A stretch of 64,000 nt of DNA from Rubrivivax rivuli (GCF_004016505.1 NZ_SACR01000005.1:62001-126000); one strand, 5' to 3'. Shown: positions 1 through 8,753, numbered from the stretch's first letter. Notes: generated by a model not told the origin, from the sequence alone. Made by a program: numbers and translations.

Positions 1-435
1 CTGCAGCCGATCGACGAGGATGGGCGTGTAGAGCATGCCCACGCCCGCGCCGAACATGCCGATGGCGCCCATGAACAGCATCAGCTGCCACAGCGGCGGC
101 TGCGGCAGGCCCATCCACACCATGGCCTGGATCAGCACGCCCATGCCGGCCATGCCGGCCACCGAGGCGGCCGCCGTCTGCATGTAGTTGGCGCCGTGTT
201 TGCCTTCGGGGCCGTAGCCCAGCGTGACGGTGGAGCCCAGGATGCCCGCCAGCACTTGGCCGCCGACGAAGAAGCCGATGCTGAAGTTCATGTACGAGGC
301 CGTCACCCCGCCCAGCGGGCCGAGGATGAAGATGCCCAGCAGCGCCAGCATCACGTAGTAGCGCGGGCTGTTCATCGGCGGCAGCCAGCGCCAGCGGGGG
401 GTGGCGGGCGCGGCGGCGAGGGAGGTCGGGTTCAT
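1..435 (-). CDS. OPT-family transporter, N-terminal part
   Basis: The gene is cut by the left window edge; only its first 145 codons are present, reading leftwards from the ATG at 435. The protein starts with a short polar tail, then hydrophobic segments around residues 27-45, 52-70 and 90-108. Phrases such as SIGFFVGGQVLAG and GPEGKHGANYMQT are typical of the OPT (oligopeptide/YSL) family of inner-membrane transporters, which take up peptides or metal chelates with protons. The substrate cannot be told from this fragment. It is divergent from the RNase P RNA gene 77 bases away. Confidence 0.75.
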   Translation of the reverse strand, partial: MNPTSLAAAPATPRWRWLPPMNSPRYYVMLALLGIFILGPLGGVTASYMNFSIGFFVGGQVLAGILGSTVTLGYGPEGKHGANYMQTAAASVAGMAGMGVLIQAMVWMGLPQPPLWQLMLFMGAIGMFGAGVGMLYTPILVDRLQ

Positions 436-497
436 GCGCAAATGGTCCTACAACAACCAGGGCTATCGAAGCGCCGGGAGTGTAGGCGCGCGGGACG

Positions 498-503
498 GAT
501 AAT
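498..503 (+). promoter_or_regulatory. Probable -10 box of rnpB
   Basis: GATAAT (5 of 6 matches to the sigma70 -10 consensus) lies 10 bases upstream of the deduced 5' end of the RNase P RNA, the spacing expected for the start of a stable RNA. I see no good -35 box. Confidence 0.45.
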
Positions 504-512
504 CCGCCGCGT

Positions 513-838
513 GAAGTCAGCCAGACCGCCGCTGGTGCAAGCGTGGAAACACGGCACTGGAGGAAGGTCCGGACTGCACAGGGCGGCGTAGCAGCCAACG
601 GCTGTCCACCGCGAGGTGAGGATCAGAGCAACAGAGACGAGCCGATTCAGTTCGGGTGAAACGGGCAATCTCTACGCGCAGCAATACCAAGTAGGCACAC
701 GTTGACTCGGCCCGAGGAGTGTGCGGGTAGGTAGCACCGAGCCGGAAGGCGACTTCCGGCCCAGAGGAATGGCGGTCACGGCCGGCTTTCGCAAGAAGGC
801 CGGCTGCACAGAATCCGGCCTATCGGCTGACTTCACAC
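513..838 (+). ncRNA. rnpB: RNase P RNA (type A)
   Basis: Catalytic RNA of ribonuclease P, which trims the 5' leader from precursor tRNAs. The conserved P4/CR-I core GAGGAAGGTCCGGACTGCAC lies near 552-575, and the matching 3' conserved block CACAGAATCCGGCCTATCGG lies near 807-826. The two ends close the molecule with a perfect P1 helix, GAAGTCAGCC at 513-522 pairing with GGCTGACTTC at 825-834. Size (about 325 nt) fits bacterial type A RNase P RNA. The 3' end is approximate. In Burkholderiales rnpB often lies just upstream of mraZ; here about 12 kb of accessory genes separates them. Confidence 0.95.
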
Positions 839-875
839 TTTTGCCGGTGCGCCGCCTCGCGCGGCGGCCCGGGCT

Positions 876-1532
876 TCAGGCCGGCACCACCAGCGTGTGG
901 CGGGCCATCCAGCGCAGGCCGTTGTCCAGCGTGGCGGGCTGCAGCACCATCGTCAGGCCGGGTCGATCGGCGGTCTTCAGGCGGCGCCACAAGAAGTCGC
1001 CCTCGTTGCCGGGGTCGGCCGACACGAAGAGCTGCGAGGTCAGCTCGCCAAAGCTCGCGTGCCGCAGCTTGAAGTGGATGTGCGGCGTGCGCCCGGGGTA
1101 GGGCACGGGCTTGATGGTGCGCAGCCGCGCCAGCCCCTGTGCCCCGCTGCGCGTGGCACCGAAGCCCTGGAAGCCGGGGTCGAAGCGGCCGGGTTCGGCC
1201 TTCACCCGCGGGTGGCGGTAGTGGGCCAGCGCGTCGCACTGCCAGATCTCGATCTCGGCCTGGTCGATCAGCCGGCCTGCGGTGTCGGTCACCGCCAGTT
1301 CCAGGCCCAGGTGTTCGCCCTGCGCCTGCAGCAACTGCTCGCCGATGCGCACGCGAGAGAGGTCGGCGTCCTGGTCGGGCCAGGCCTCACGCCAGGCGCG
1401 CGGTGGGTAGAAGGGGCCCTCGGTCATCTCGGCCAGGGCGCGGCGCGACGAAGCCAAGGCCGGCCCGGCCAGGGCTGTGGCCGCCGCGGCCATCAGCACG
1501 GCACGGCGGCGGGGATGGTGTTCGATGGGCAT
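876..1532 (-). CDS. Exported intradiol ring-cleavage dioxygenase-like protein
   Basis: A 218-residue protein of the protocatechuate 3,4-dioxygenase / catechol 1,2-dioxygenase fold (non-heme Fe(III), cleaves an aromatic ring between two hydroxyls). The N-terminus has twin arginines (PRRRAVLM) followed by a hydrophobic Ala-rich stretch, so Tat export is likely. Candidate iron ligands are the Tyr of AHYRHP and the Tyr and His residues of VPYPGRTPHIHFKL. The ATG at 1532 was chosen because it opens directly on the Tat signal; longer frames upstream run into the divergent transporter gene. Exported members are common in proteobacteria, and their substrate is usually unknown. It shares a 63-bp divergent promoter region with the efflux pump. 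Confidence 0.8.
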   Translation of the reverse strand: MPIEHHPRRRAVLMAAAATALAGPALASSRRALAEMTEGPFYPPRAWREAWPDQDADLSRVRIGEQLLQAQGEHLGLELAVTDTAGRLIDQAEIEIWQCDALAHYRHPRVKAEPGRFDPGFQGFGATRSGAQGLARLRTIKPVPYPGRTPHIHFKLRHASFGELTSQLFVSADPGNEGDFLWRRLKTADRPGLTMVLQPATLDNGLRWMARHTLVVPA

Positions 1533-1595
1533 GGCGCGGATTGAAGCACCGAAAGCGCGGCCCGCGCCTAAACTGCCCCGTTTGACCCCGCCCCG

Positions 1596-2813
1596 ATGAA
1601 CCCCGACGCCAAGCTCCTGTGGCCCGGCCCCCGCTGGACGCTGGCCCTGTTGCTGGCCTGCCTGGGCATGCTGGGGCCGTTCTCGATCGACACCTACCTG
1701 CCGGCTTTCTCGGGCATCGCCACTTCGCTGGGCGCCACCCCGGTGCAGATGCAGCAGACGCTGTCCAGTTACCTGCTGGGCTTCGCGGTGATGAACCTGT
1801 TCCACGGCGCGCTGTCCGACAGCCTGGGCCGCCGGCCCGTGGTGCTGGCCGGGGTGGCGCTGTTCACGCTGGCTTCGCTCGGCTGCGCGCTCAGCCAGAC
1901 CATCGGCCAGCTGGTGTTCTTCCGCGCGCTACAGGGCATGTCGGCCGGGGCGGGCATGGTGGTCTCGCGCGCCATCATCCGCGACATGTTCCCGCCGGCC
2001 GACGCGCAGCGGGTGATGTCGCAGGTGACCATCTACTTCGGCATCGCGCCGGCGGTGGCGCCGATGATCGGCGGCTTTCTCTACGCCCACACCGACTGGC
2101 ACGCCATCTTCTGGCTGCTGGTGCTGCTGGGCGCGGTGCTGCTGGCCAGCATGTGGCGCTGGCTGCCCGAGACGCTGCACGTGCAGGCGCGCCAGCCCTT
2201 CGAGGCGGGCCACCTGATGCGCGGCTACTGGCAGATGGCCAAGAGCCCGCAGTTCATGGCGCTGGTGCTGGCCAGCGGCATCCCCTTCAACGGCATGTTC
2301 CTCTATGTGCTGGCCGCGCCCGTTTTCCTGGGCGAGCACCTGGCGCTGGGGCCGACGCAGTTCTTCTGGTTCTTCGTGCTCACCATCGGCGGCATCATGG
2401 GCGGCGCGGCGCTCTCGGGCCGGCTGGCCGGGCGCATCAAGCCGCGCCACCAGATCCGCCACGGCTTCGTGATCATGCTCGTCACCTCGTTGGTGAACGT
2501 GGTGCTGAACCTGCTGTTCGAGCCGCACTGGGCTTGGGCCATGCTGCCAGTGGCGGTGTTCTCCTTCGGCTGGTCGTTGATGGTGCCGGTGGTCACGCTG
2601 ATGACCCTGGACCAGGTGCCCGAGCGCCGCGGGATGGCTTCATCGGTGCAGTCGTGCATCGGCAGCCTGGCCAACGCGGCCGTGGCGGGCTTGCTGGTGC
2701 CGCTGGTGATGCACAGCCCAGTGGCGCTGGCGCTCACCTCGCTGGCCTTGATGGCCATTGGCATCGTCGCCTGGGTCTGGGTCAAGCCGCGCCTGCCGCA
2801 GGGCAGCGACTAG
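1596..2813 (+). CDS. Bcr/CflA-type multidrug efflux MFS transporter
   Basis: A 405-residue inner-membrane proton antiporter of the DHA1 family with 12 predicted hydrophobic segments. The start GPFSIDTYLPAF and the loop motif SDSLGRRPVVLAG between helices 2 and 3 (MFS motif A) are characteristic of the Bcr/CflA subgroup (bicyclomycin and sulfathiazole efflux in E. coli). The drug range here is unknown. It is transcribed away from the dioxygenase gene and appears monocistronic; the next gene is on the other strand. Confidence 0.9.
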   Translation: MNPDAKLLWPGPRWTLALLLACLGMLGPFSIDTYLPAFSGIATSLGATPVQMQQTLSSYLLGFAVMNLFHGALSDSLGRRPVVLAGVALFTLASLGCALSQTIGQLVFFRALQGMSAGAGMVVSRAIIRDMFPPADAQRVMSQVTIYFGIAPAVAPMIGGFLYAHTDWHAIFWLLVLLGAVLLASMWRWLPETLHVQARQPFEAGHLMRGYWQMAKSPQFMALVLASGIPFNGMFLYVLAAPVFLGEHLALGPTQFFWFFVLTIGGIMGGAALSGRLAGRIKPRHQIRHGFVIMLVTSLVNVVLNLLFEPHWAWAMLPVAVFSFGWSLMVPVVTLMTLDQVPERRGMASSVQSCIGSLANAAVAGLLVPLVMHSPVALALTSLALMAIGIVAWVWVKPRLPQGSD

Positions 2814-2843
2814 GCCAGCCCGACGCCACCGCCGGCCAGACAC

Positions 2844-2868
2844 AAAAAAACCGGCCTCGAAAGGCCGG
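2844..2868 (-). terminator. Rho-independent terminator
   Basis: CCGGCCT (2851-2857), loop CGAA, AGGCCGG (2862-2868), next to a run of seven A at 2844-2850, which becomes a U tract for leftward transcripts. It therefore terminates the PEP-CTERM gene at 2890-3459. It may also slow rightward transcripts from the efflux gene, but no T tract follows on that side. Confidence 0.8.
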
Positions 2869-2889
2869 CTCTTCAGGGCTGCCGTGCCT

Positions 2890-3459
2890 TCAGGCGCTGC
2901 GGCGGCGCGCGGCACCGGCCACGGTCGCCAGGCCTAAGCCCAGCATCAGCCAGGTGCCGGGCTCGGGCACGGCCAGCACCGTTGCGTTGACGAACTGGGA
3001 GGGCAGGTCGGCCAGTTCCGAATTGACCAGCACGCCGTCGGTGAAGTTCAGCGCACTGGCGCCCAGGCCCGTGACGTTGAAGTTGAGCGTGGCCAGCGTG
3101 CCGTTGCCATTGACGCCCGGCAGCAGACCCAGCAGCGAGCCCGCCGTGAAGCTGATGCTGCCGGTGGTGTTGTTGATCGTGCCGGGCACGAAGAACACGG
3201 TGCCGCCACCCGACAGAAAGCTGCCATCGCTGCTGCTGGTGGCCTGCAGCACGGCCGGGTTGAAGAGCAACGAGAACTGGTAGGCGTACAGGTCCAGCGC
3301 GCCGGTGATGTTCACCGACACCTGCAGCGTGCTGCCGACGTTGACCGGGTTGGGCGTGGCGCTCAACGACACCGTGGCCTGCGCCTGGGCACTGCCCCAG
3401 GCGGCCAGCCCGAGAGCAGCTGCAAGCAGCGTTTGTTTGCTCAGCTTCACCATGTTCAT
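2890..3459 (-). CDS. Cohesin-domain-like PEP-CTERM surface protein
   Basis: A 189-residue secreted protein. Residues 1-27 are a Sec signal peptide ending near AQAQ. Residues about 29-140 resemble a type I cohesin module: a VGSTLQVSVNI opening strand, then YQFSLLFNPAVLQ (compare the cohesin D-x-x-x-L-x-Y-D-P-x-V-L pattern), and a GTLATLNFNVTG strand near the end. Residues 164-187 are a PEP-CTERM sorting signal: VPEPGTW, a hydrophobic stretch, and a basic end ARRR. The ATG at 3459 is preceded by AGGGAG at 8 bases; an upstream ATG at 3501 lacks such a site. In the exosortase system the tail is cleaved after crossing the inner membrane. Cohesins bind dockerins, and a dockerin protein is encoded 1 kb away. 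Confidence 0.75.
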   Translation of the reverse strand: MNMVKLSKQTLLAAALGLAAWGSAQAQATVSLSATPNPVNVGSTLQVSVNITGALDLYAYQFSLLFNPAVLQATSSSDGSFLSGGGTVFFVPGTINNTTGSISFTAGSLLGLLPGVNGNGTLATLNFNVTGLGASALNFTDGVLVNSELADLPSQFVNATVLAVPEPGTWLMLGLGLATVAGAARRRSA

Positions 3460-3573
3460 CCGCGGGGCTCCCTGCGTGGCTGTCTGGGTGTGGTGGCGCA
3501 AGGCTTGGCGGCCCTTCGCCCGATATCGGTGTTGGATGGTGTCATCTCTGCCGTCTGCTGTCGCAGGCTGCAG

Positions 3574-3596
3574 CCCCTGAACCCCGCATTCAGGGG
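3574..3596. other. Perfect 8-bp intergenic hairpin
   Basis: CCCCTGAA (3574-3581), 7-base loop, TTCAGGGG (3589-3596). It lies just past the stop codon of the minus-strand DUF6438-like gene and in the 5' leader of the PEP-CTERM cohesin-like gene. No U tract follows, so it is either a weak terminator for the first or a leader structure for the second. Confidence 0.4.
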
Positions 3597-3602
3597 ATGA
3601 GG

Positions 3603-4229
3603 CTAACGCGCGTCTGGCACGAAGAGCAGCCTTGCCACCAGGGCGTCGAGCCGGGCTTCCAGCGCCTTCAATCCCTCGGGGCCGGCGTCCTCGCGCTGGA
3701 AGACGCTGTGCTCACCGCCCGTGTGCCGCACCGTCAGGCGCATCCAGGCGCCGTCGGCCAAGGTTTCGTCTTCGTAGGTCGCAGCCATGGTGAAGAAGCC
3801 GGCCGCCACGAGCGCCTTCGTCAGCGCGTCGAACTCGGCGGCAGGCAGGGCGGCGCGGGCGCTGCCGTCGGCGGTGCGGTGCCGGGCCTTGCCGATGCGG
3901 TGGCTCACGGCGGGGCCGCCGCGGGGCAGTTCAAGCCGCAGTCCGCTGGGGCAGCCGTGGCAATCGCGCTCCAGGGTCACGTGCTGGATGCTCGCTGCGC
4001 TGGGTGCGGCGGCCGGTGCGGTGCGGGCTGGCGTGTTCGGCATCGTGGCTGTGCGGCCTTCGGCGGCGGGTGCTTGGGGCGGCGTCAGGGCGCAGGCCGT
4101 TGCGCTGCACAGCAGCATCACGCACACCCCCAGGGCGGCGCGAAACCTCGCGCTCGCCGTGCAAACGCGACCCCCGAATAAGGGGGGGATGGTGTCGAGA
4201 GCGTAGATGTTGGAGGCGCTGCGCGTCAT
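3603..4229 (-). CDS. DUF6438-like exported protein
   Basis: A 208-residue protein of unknown function. The N-terminus has a basic stretch, then a hydrophobic segment GVCVMLLCSATACAL (about residues 34-48) that looks like a signal peptide, possibly a lipoprotein signal with the Cys of ATAC as acceptor. After a low-complexity Ala/Pro/Thr linker, residues about 80-205 match the pattern I know from DUF6438: LERDCHGCPSG near the start, AEFDALTKALVAAGFF in the middle, and a final LEARLDALVARL helix. The CHGC pair may form a disulfide. It lies between the cohesin-like gene (same strand) and the divergent dockerin protease gene. Family assignment is by eye. Confidence 0.6.
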   Translation of the reverse strand: MTRSASNIYALDTIPPLFGGRVCTASARFRAALGVCVMLLCSATACALTPPQAPAAEGRTATMPNTPARTAPAAAPSAASIQHVTLERDCHGCPSGLRLELPRGGPAVSHRIGKARHRTADGSARAALPAAEFDALTKALVAAGFFTMAATYEDETLADGAWMRLTVRHTGGEHSVFQREDAGPEGLKALEARLDALVARLLFVPDAR

Positions 4230-4435
4230 AGTGAATGGGTGGAGACCGAGGTGCAGTGTGCGCCTTCGGCATCCACTGCGATTGCGGCATTACCCCGAAA
4301 AGGTACGGAGCTGCCCGCAACGCAGGATTCCACCTCCGCCATGCGCCGCAAGGCTGAGTGGCCGTACTTTCCAACCGCCCGGCATCCGGCCTCCAGGAGG
4401 GCCCAGGTTGCTGCAGGCCCCGCAGAGGATCCCCG

Positions 4436-7405
4436 ATGAAGATGTCACGCAAGTCCGTCATGCCCTTGGGCGCATTGGCTTCGGCCGCCGTCTTGGCGCT
4501 GGGCGTCGCTGCGCCGCAGGACGCGAGCGCCCAGGCGCGGGGCACGGCCGCCAACAGCCGCGCAACGCCCGTGGCGGCGGCCCCGGCGGCGGCGCATCCG
4601 TCGCGCGCCTTCTGGCAAGACGTGCGCGGCGTGGCCGCTTCTGCGCGGGGTGCCGAGGTGGCCGTGAAGGCCACGAAGTTCCGTTCCGTCACGCTCGACC
4701 GTGCCAGCCTCGGCGGCCTGCTCCAGGGTGCCCCGGCGGAGTTCAGCGCGGCCGCGCGCCAGGCGCCGCTGGTGATGGTGCTGCCCGACCCGGCCGGTGG
4801 CTTCCAGCGCTTCAGCGTGGTCGACTCGCCGATCATGGAACCAGGCCTGGCCGCCAAGCACCCGCACATCAAGACCTACAGCGGCCGCGGCATCGACGAC
4901 CCGAGCGCCTCGCTGCGGCTCAGCGTCACGCAGCTGGGCGTCCAGGCGTCGGTGCGCTCTGCCAAGGGCGCGTGGTACGTGGAGCCCTACTTCCGCGGCG
5001 ACCAGAGCGTCTACGCCAGCTACGCCCGCGCCGATCTGCCGGCCCGCGTGACGAACTTCAGTGAAGGCCTGCTGCGCGTGGCGCAGGTGTCGCTGTCGCG
5101 CGGCAAGTACCACGCCGGCAACGACGTGCTGGTCAACGGCATGGGTTTCGTGCCCAACAGCACCGTCACGCTCAGCGTGCGCCTGGCCGGCGAACAGTCA
5201 GCCCGCCAGACCGTCTACGCCACCGCCAGCGAAGACGGCACGCTCACCGCCAGCTTCAAGGCCGACCCCTACCGCGCCACCGGCAGCTACGAAGTCACCA
5301 TCTCCGACGGCCGCAGCACCACCACCAGCGTGTACGAGGTGGTGGCCGACGGTGCGCCGCTGATGGCCTCGGTGGGCAACCAACTGCGCAGCTACCGCAT
5401 GGCCATGGTCACCGACCCAGCCTATGCCACCTTCTTCGGCGCGGCCAACGTCACGGCGGCCAAGGTTCAGCTGATGAACCGGGTCAACCAGGTCTACGAA
5501 GACGAGCTGTCGGTGCGCATGGTCCTCGTGGCCAACAACGACGTGCTCAACCTGAACACGGCAGCGCAGTTCTCGGGGGCCAACGGGCCCTGCGGCGGCA
5601 CCGCTTGCTACTCCACCGCGGTGGTCAGCTGCTCCAGCGCCACGCTCACGCGCACGCGCACCGTCATCGGCCTGCTGATCGGGGCCAGCAACTTCGACGT
5701 CGGCCACATCGCCGTGGGCGCGGGCGGCGGCGGCATCGCCAGCCTCGGCGTGGTGGGCCTGGCTGGCAAGGCGCAGGGCTGCACCGGCCTGCCTTCGCCC
5801 GATGGCGACGCCTTCGCCATCGACTACGTGGCCCACGAGATCGGTCACCAGTTTGCCGGCAACCACACCTTCAACAGTTCGGTCTGCGCCGGCAACCGCA
5901 GCGCGGCCAACTCGGTGGAGCCGGGCAGCGGCACCTCGATCATGGCCTACGCCGGCATCTGCGGCACCGACAACACGCAGGCCAACAGCGACCCTTACTT
6001 CTCGCAGCGCAGCTTCGACGAGATCACCACGCACATCGGTGCGGCAGAGCAGTCGCTCACGGAAGTGCAGCAGGCCGCGCTGACCAGCTACAACACCAAC
6101 GGCCAGCAGTTCGTGCTGCGTTACAACGGCGCCGATTCGGCGCCCATCGTGCGCGGCACCAACTTCACCACGGCAGGCATCCAGGCCGCGGTGCAGGCCA
6201 TCGCCGGCTGGCCGGCCGGTGGCACGGTGTCGATCAGCGGGCTCACGGACACGGGTTTCACCATCGGTTTCGGTGGTGCGCTGGCTGGCGTGAATGCGGC
6301 CAACCTGGAACTGGTGGGCTGCACGGGTGGTTGCACGGGCTACGTGGGTGAAATCGTCAAGGGCGGCATCAGCACCCGCGGCGGCAGCACCGTCATCGCC
6401 ACGGGCAACTCGGCCCCGGTGGTCACGGCGCCGGCTGCCTTCACGATCCCCCTGCGCACGCCCTTCGCGCTGACCGGCAGCGCCACCGACCCCGACGGCG
6501 ACGCCGTCACCTACATGTGGGAGCAGAACGATCGAGGCGGCACGGCGGCCACCGCGCTGACCAACAACACCAAGGTGGACGGCCCGCTCTTCCGCCAGTT
6601 CGGCACGCGTGCGGTCTTCAACGCCAACATCTACGCGCCGCCGGGCCAGAACCAGACCACGACCGACCCGACGCGCGTCTTCCCCGACCTGCCGCAGATC
6701 CTGGCCAACGTCACCAACGCCGAGACGGGCACTTGCGCGGCCTTCACAGGCAACGCCCAGGTCGACTGCTTCTCCGAGTTCCTGCCGACCGCCAGCTACA
6801 CCGGTTTCGCCGGCGTGAACGCCAGCCCGGCGCGCCTGAACTTCCGCCTCACGGCGCGCGACGGTCGCGGTGGCGTGAACAGCGCCAACACGGTGCTGAC
6901 CCTCGCTCCGGGCACCGGCCCCTTCCTCGTCACCTTCCCGAATGCCGCCGCCACGCTGGAAGCCGGCTCGCCCGTCACCGTGACGTGGGACGTGGCTGGC
7001 ACCAGCGCCGCGCCCATCGGCACCGCAAACGTGAAGATCTCGATGTCGGTGGACGGCGGCCTGACTTTCCCGTACGTGATGGCCGCCAGCACGCCGAACG
7101 ACGGCTCGCAGAAGGTGACGGTGCCGCTGGTGAACGCCACGGCCGCGCGCATCAAGGTCGAGGCGGTTGACAACGTGTTCTTCGACATCTCCAACACCAA
7201 CCTCACGGTGGTGCTGCGTGCCGACCTCACGGGCGACGGTCAGGTCGATTGCGCCGATCTGGCGATCATGAGGTCGCTCATCGGCAAGCGGGTCGGCGAC
7301 CCCGGCTTCGACGCCCGTGCCGACTTCAACAACGACGGCGTCATCGACGTGCGCGACCTCGCCTATGTGGCCAACCGCGCCACGGTGGGCGTGCGCTGCA
7401 GCTGA
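4436..7405 (+). CDS. Secreted metzincin (M12B-like) protease with C-terminal dockerin
   Basis: A 989-residue secreted zinc endopeptidase. Residues 1-33 are a signal peptide (SRKSVMPLG then Ala/Leu-rich, ending ASAQA). A propeptide-like region and a beta-rich domain (about 215-300) follow. The catalytic site is HEIGHQFAGNH at 467-477 (zinc ligands H467, H471, H477, general base E468), with the Met-turn SIMAY around M503; together these mark a metzincin of the bacterial reprolysin-like type. Residues about 640-730 include a Ca-binding-like DPDGDAVTY Ig/cadherin stretch. Residues 929-989 form a dockerin-like pair of calcium loops, DLTGDGQVDCADL and DFNNDGVIDVRDL. The usual metzincin Gly after HExxHxx is Ala here and is followed by Gly. 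The ATG at 4436 opens the signal peptide. Confidence 0.85.
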   Translation: MKMSRKSVMPLGALASAAVLALGVAAPQDASAQARGTAANSRATPVAAAPAAAHPSRAFWQDVRGVAASARGAEVAVKATKFRSVTLDRASLGGLLQGAPAEFSAAARQAPLVMVLPDPAGGFQRFSVVDSPIMEPGLAAKHPHIKTYSGRGIDDPSASLRLSVTQLGVQASVRSAKGAWYVEPYFRGDQSVYASYARADLPARVTNFSEGLLRVAQVSLSRGKYHAGNDVLVNGMGFVPNSTVTLSVRLAGEQSARQTVYATASEDGTLTASFKADPYRATGSYEVTISDGRSTTTSVYEVVADGAPLMASVGNQLRSYRMAMVTDPAYATFFGAANVTAAKVQLMNRVNQVYEDELSVRMVLVANNDVLNLNTAAQFSGANGPCGGTACYSTAVVSCSSATLTRTRTVIGLLIGASNFDVGHIAVGAGGGGIASLGVVGLAGKAQGCTGLPSPDGDAFAIDYVAHEIGHQFAGNHTFNSSVCAGNRSAANSVEPGSGTSIMAYAGICGTDNTQANSDPYFSQRSFDEITTHIGAAEQSLTEVQQAALTSYNTNGQQFVLRYNGADSAPIVRGTNFTTAGIQAAVQAIAGWPAGGTVSISGLTDTGFTIGFGGALAGVNAANLELVGCTGGCTGYVGEIVKGGISTRGGSTVIATGNSAPVVTAPAAFTIPLRTPFALTGSATDPDGDAVTYMWEQNDRGGTAATALTNNTKVDGPLFRQFGTRAVFNANIYAPPGQNQTTTDPTRVFPDLPQILANVTNAETGTCAAFTGNAQVDCFSEFLPTASYTGFAGVNASPARLNFRLTARDGRGGVNSANTVLTLAPGTGPFLVTFPNAAATLEAGSPVTVTWDVAGTSAAPIGTANVKISMSVDGGLTFPYVMAASTPNDGSQKVTVPLVNATAARIKVEAVDNVFFDISNTNLTVVLRADLTGDGQVDCADLAIMRSLIGKRVGDPGFDARADFNNDGVIDVRDLAYVANRATVGVRCS

Positions 7406-7450
7406 CGCAGCGCTGAGACGCGGGCCCGGCCAGGGCCCGCGGGCCGCCCA

Positions 7451-7485
7451 GACCTCCGCCCGGTTCGCCGGGCGGAGGTCTTTTT
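7451..7485 (+). terminator. Strong Rho-independent terminator
   Basis: A perfect 13-bp stem, GACCTCCGCCCGG (7451-7463) with CCGGGCGGAGGTC (7468-7480), closed by a UUCG tetraloop and followed by TTTTT. It ends the dockerin protease transcript 45 bases after its stop. Confidence 0.92.
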
Positions 7486-7604
7486 GTTTCGGCGCTGCGC
7501 CGCCGGGTGCTGCGGGCATCAGGCTCAGCCGTGCAATGGGCTTCCCCGGGGGGCCATCAAGTCAAAGCTGCCTGCGGCCGATATGAAGCCGAGGAGCTAT
7601 GACC

Positions 7605-8753
7605 ATGACGCCCAAACTGAACCCTGCACGCCCGTGGCCCACCTGGGGGCATCTCGGGCTGGCCTGTGCCCTGGCCTGGGCCGGGGCCGGCAGCGCCTGG
7701 GCTGAAGGCGCTGCGCACGGCGCGGCCAAGGCGGCGCCGGCCACCCGCTCGGCGCCGCCCAACGCGGCAGCCGGCCGATCGCCCGCCACCATCGTGGCGC
7801 CGGCCACTCGCCGTGCCGCTGCTCCCGCCCCGGCCCCGGTGCCCGATGACGTGCCCTTGCCGGCCGACACCGCCGCCGCCAGCACCGACCCCCTGGAGCA
7901 CCTGCGCCAGCGCCTGGCCGATCGGCTCGTGGCACCCAAGGGCGCCACCGCCAGCGGCTCCTTCGACGTGCGCATCAGCACCCGCAGCGGGCTGCAGCCG
8001 CCCAGCGCGGCGGCGGCCCACGGCGCCGCACCCAGCCGGGCCCGCGGGGGCAAGGTGGCCCACGGCCCGGGTGCGGGTGCCGTGCACTGGGGTTACGAAG
8101 GCGAGCATGGCCCGGCTGGCTGGGCATCGCTAAGGCCGGAGTTCGGGCTGTGCAAGACCGGCCAGCGGCAGAGCCCCATCGACATCCGCGGCGGTCTGGC
8201 CGTGAACCTGGAGCCGGTGAAGTTCAATTACCAGGACAGCAAGTTCAGCGTCGTCGACAACGGGCACACCGTGCAGGTGCAACTGCAACCCGGCAACACC
8301 ATCGACATCGGCGGGCGGAAGTTCGAACTGCAGCAGTTCCATTTCCACCGGCCGTCTGAAGAACGCATCGACGGACGCCAGTTCGAGATGTCGCTGCACC
8401 TCGTGCACAAGGACGAGCAGGGCCGCCTGGCCGTGGTGGCGCTGCTCTTCGACGAAGGCCCGGCCAACGCCGTGGTGCAGGAGGTGTGGAACAACCTGCC
8501 GCTGGAGCGTGGCGACGCACGGCCGGCACGCCAGCCGCTCGCGCTGACCGAGCTGCTGCCCGACGACCGCCGCTACTACACCTACATGGGCTCGCTGACC
8601 ACGCCGCCCTGTTCCGAGGGCGTGCAGTGGGTGGTGATGCGTGCGCCGCAGTCGCTCACGGCCGAGCAGATCGGCATCTTCTCGCGCATCTACCCGATGA
8701 ACGCGCGCCCGGTGCAATCGGCCTCGGGCCGCCGCATCCTGCAGTCGGACTGA
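7605..8753 (+). CDS. Alpha-class carbonic anhydrase, exported
   Basis: A 382-residue periplasmic zinc enzyme that interconverts CO2 and bicarbonate. Residues about 8-34 are a signal peptide. Residues 35-158 are an Ala/Pro-rich low-complexity linker not seen in typical 220-260-residue bacterial alpha anhydrases. The catalytic domain runs from about 161 (HWGYEG) to the end, with QSPIDI, the zinc triad H246/H248 (QFHFH) and H265 (SLHLVH), and the active-site TTPPCSEGVQW. The ATG at 7605 was preferred because GAGGAG at 7591-7596 is 8 bases away; the ATG at 7599 is only 2 bases from that site. A preceding terminator makes it an independent unit. Confidence 0.9.
   Translation: MTPKLNPARPWPTWGHLGLACALAWAGAGSAWAEGAAHGAAKAAPATRSAPPNAAAGRSPATIVAPATRRAAAPAPAPVPDDVPLPADTAAASTDPLEHLRQRLADRLVAPKGATASGSFDVRISTRSGLQPPSAAAAHGAAPSRARGGKVAHGPGAGAVHWGYEGEHGPAGWASLRPEFGLCKTGQRQSPIDIRGGLAVNLEPVKFNYQDSKFSVVDNGHTVQVQLQPGNTIDIGGRKFELQQFHFHRPSEERIDGRQFEMSLHLVHKDEQGRLAVVALLFDEGPANAVVQEVWNNLPLERGDARPARQPLALTELLPDDRRYYTYMGSLTTPPCSEGVQWVVMRAPQSLTAEQIGIFSRIYPMNARPVQSASGRRILQSD

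Noticed and set aside
5198..7519. A 773-codon open frame antisense to the dockerin protease
   Set aside because: No recognisable domains, composition typical of antisense GC-rich frames, and it crosses the strong terminator at 7451-7485.
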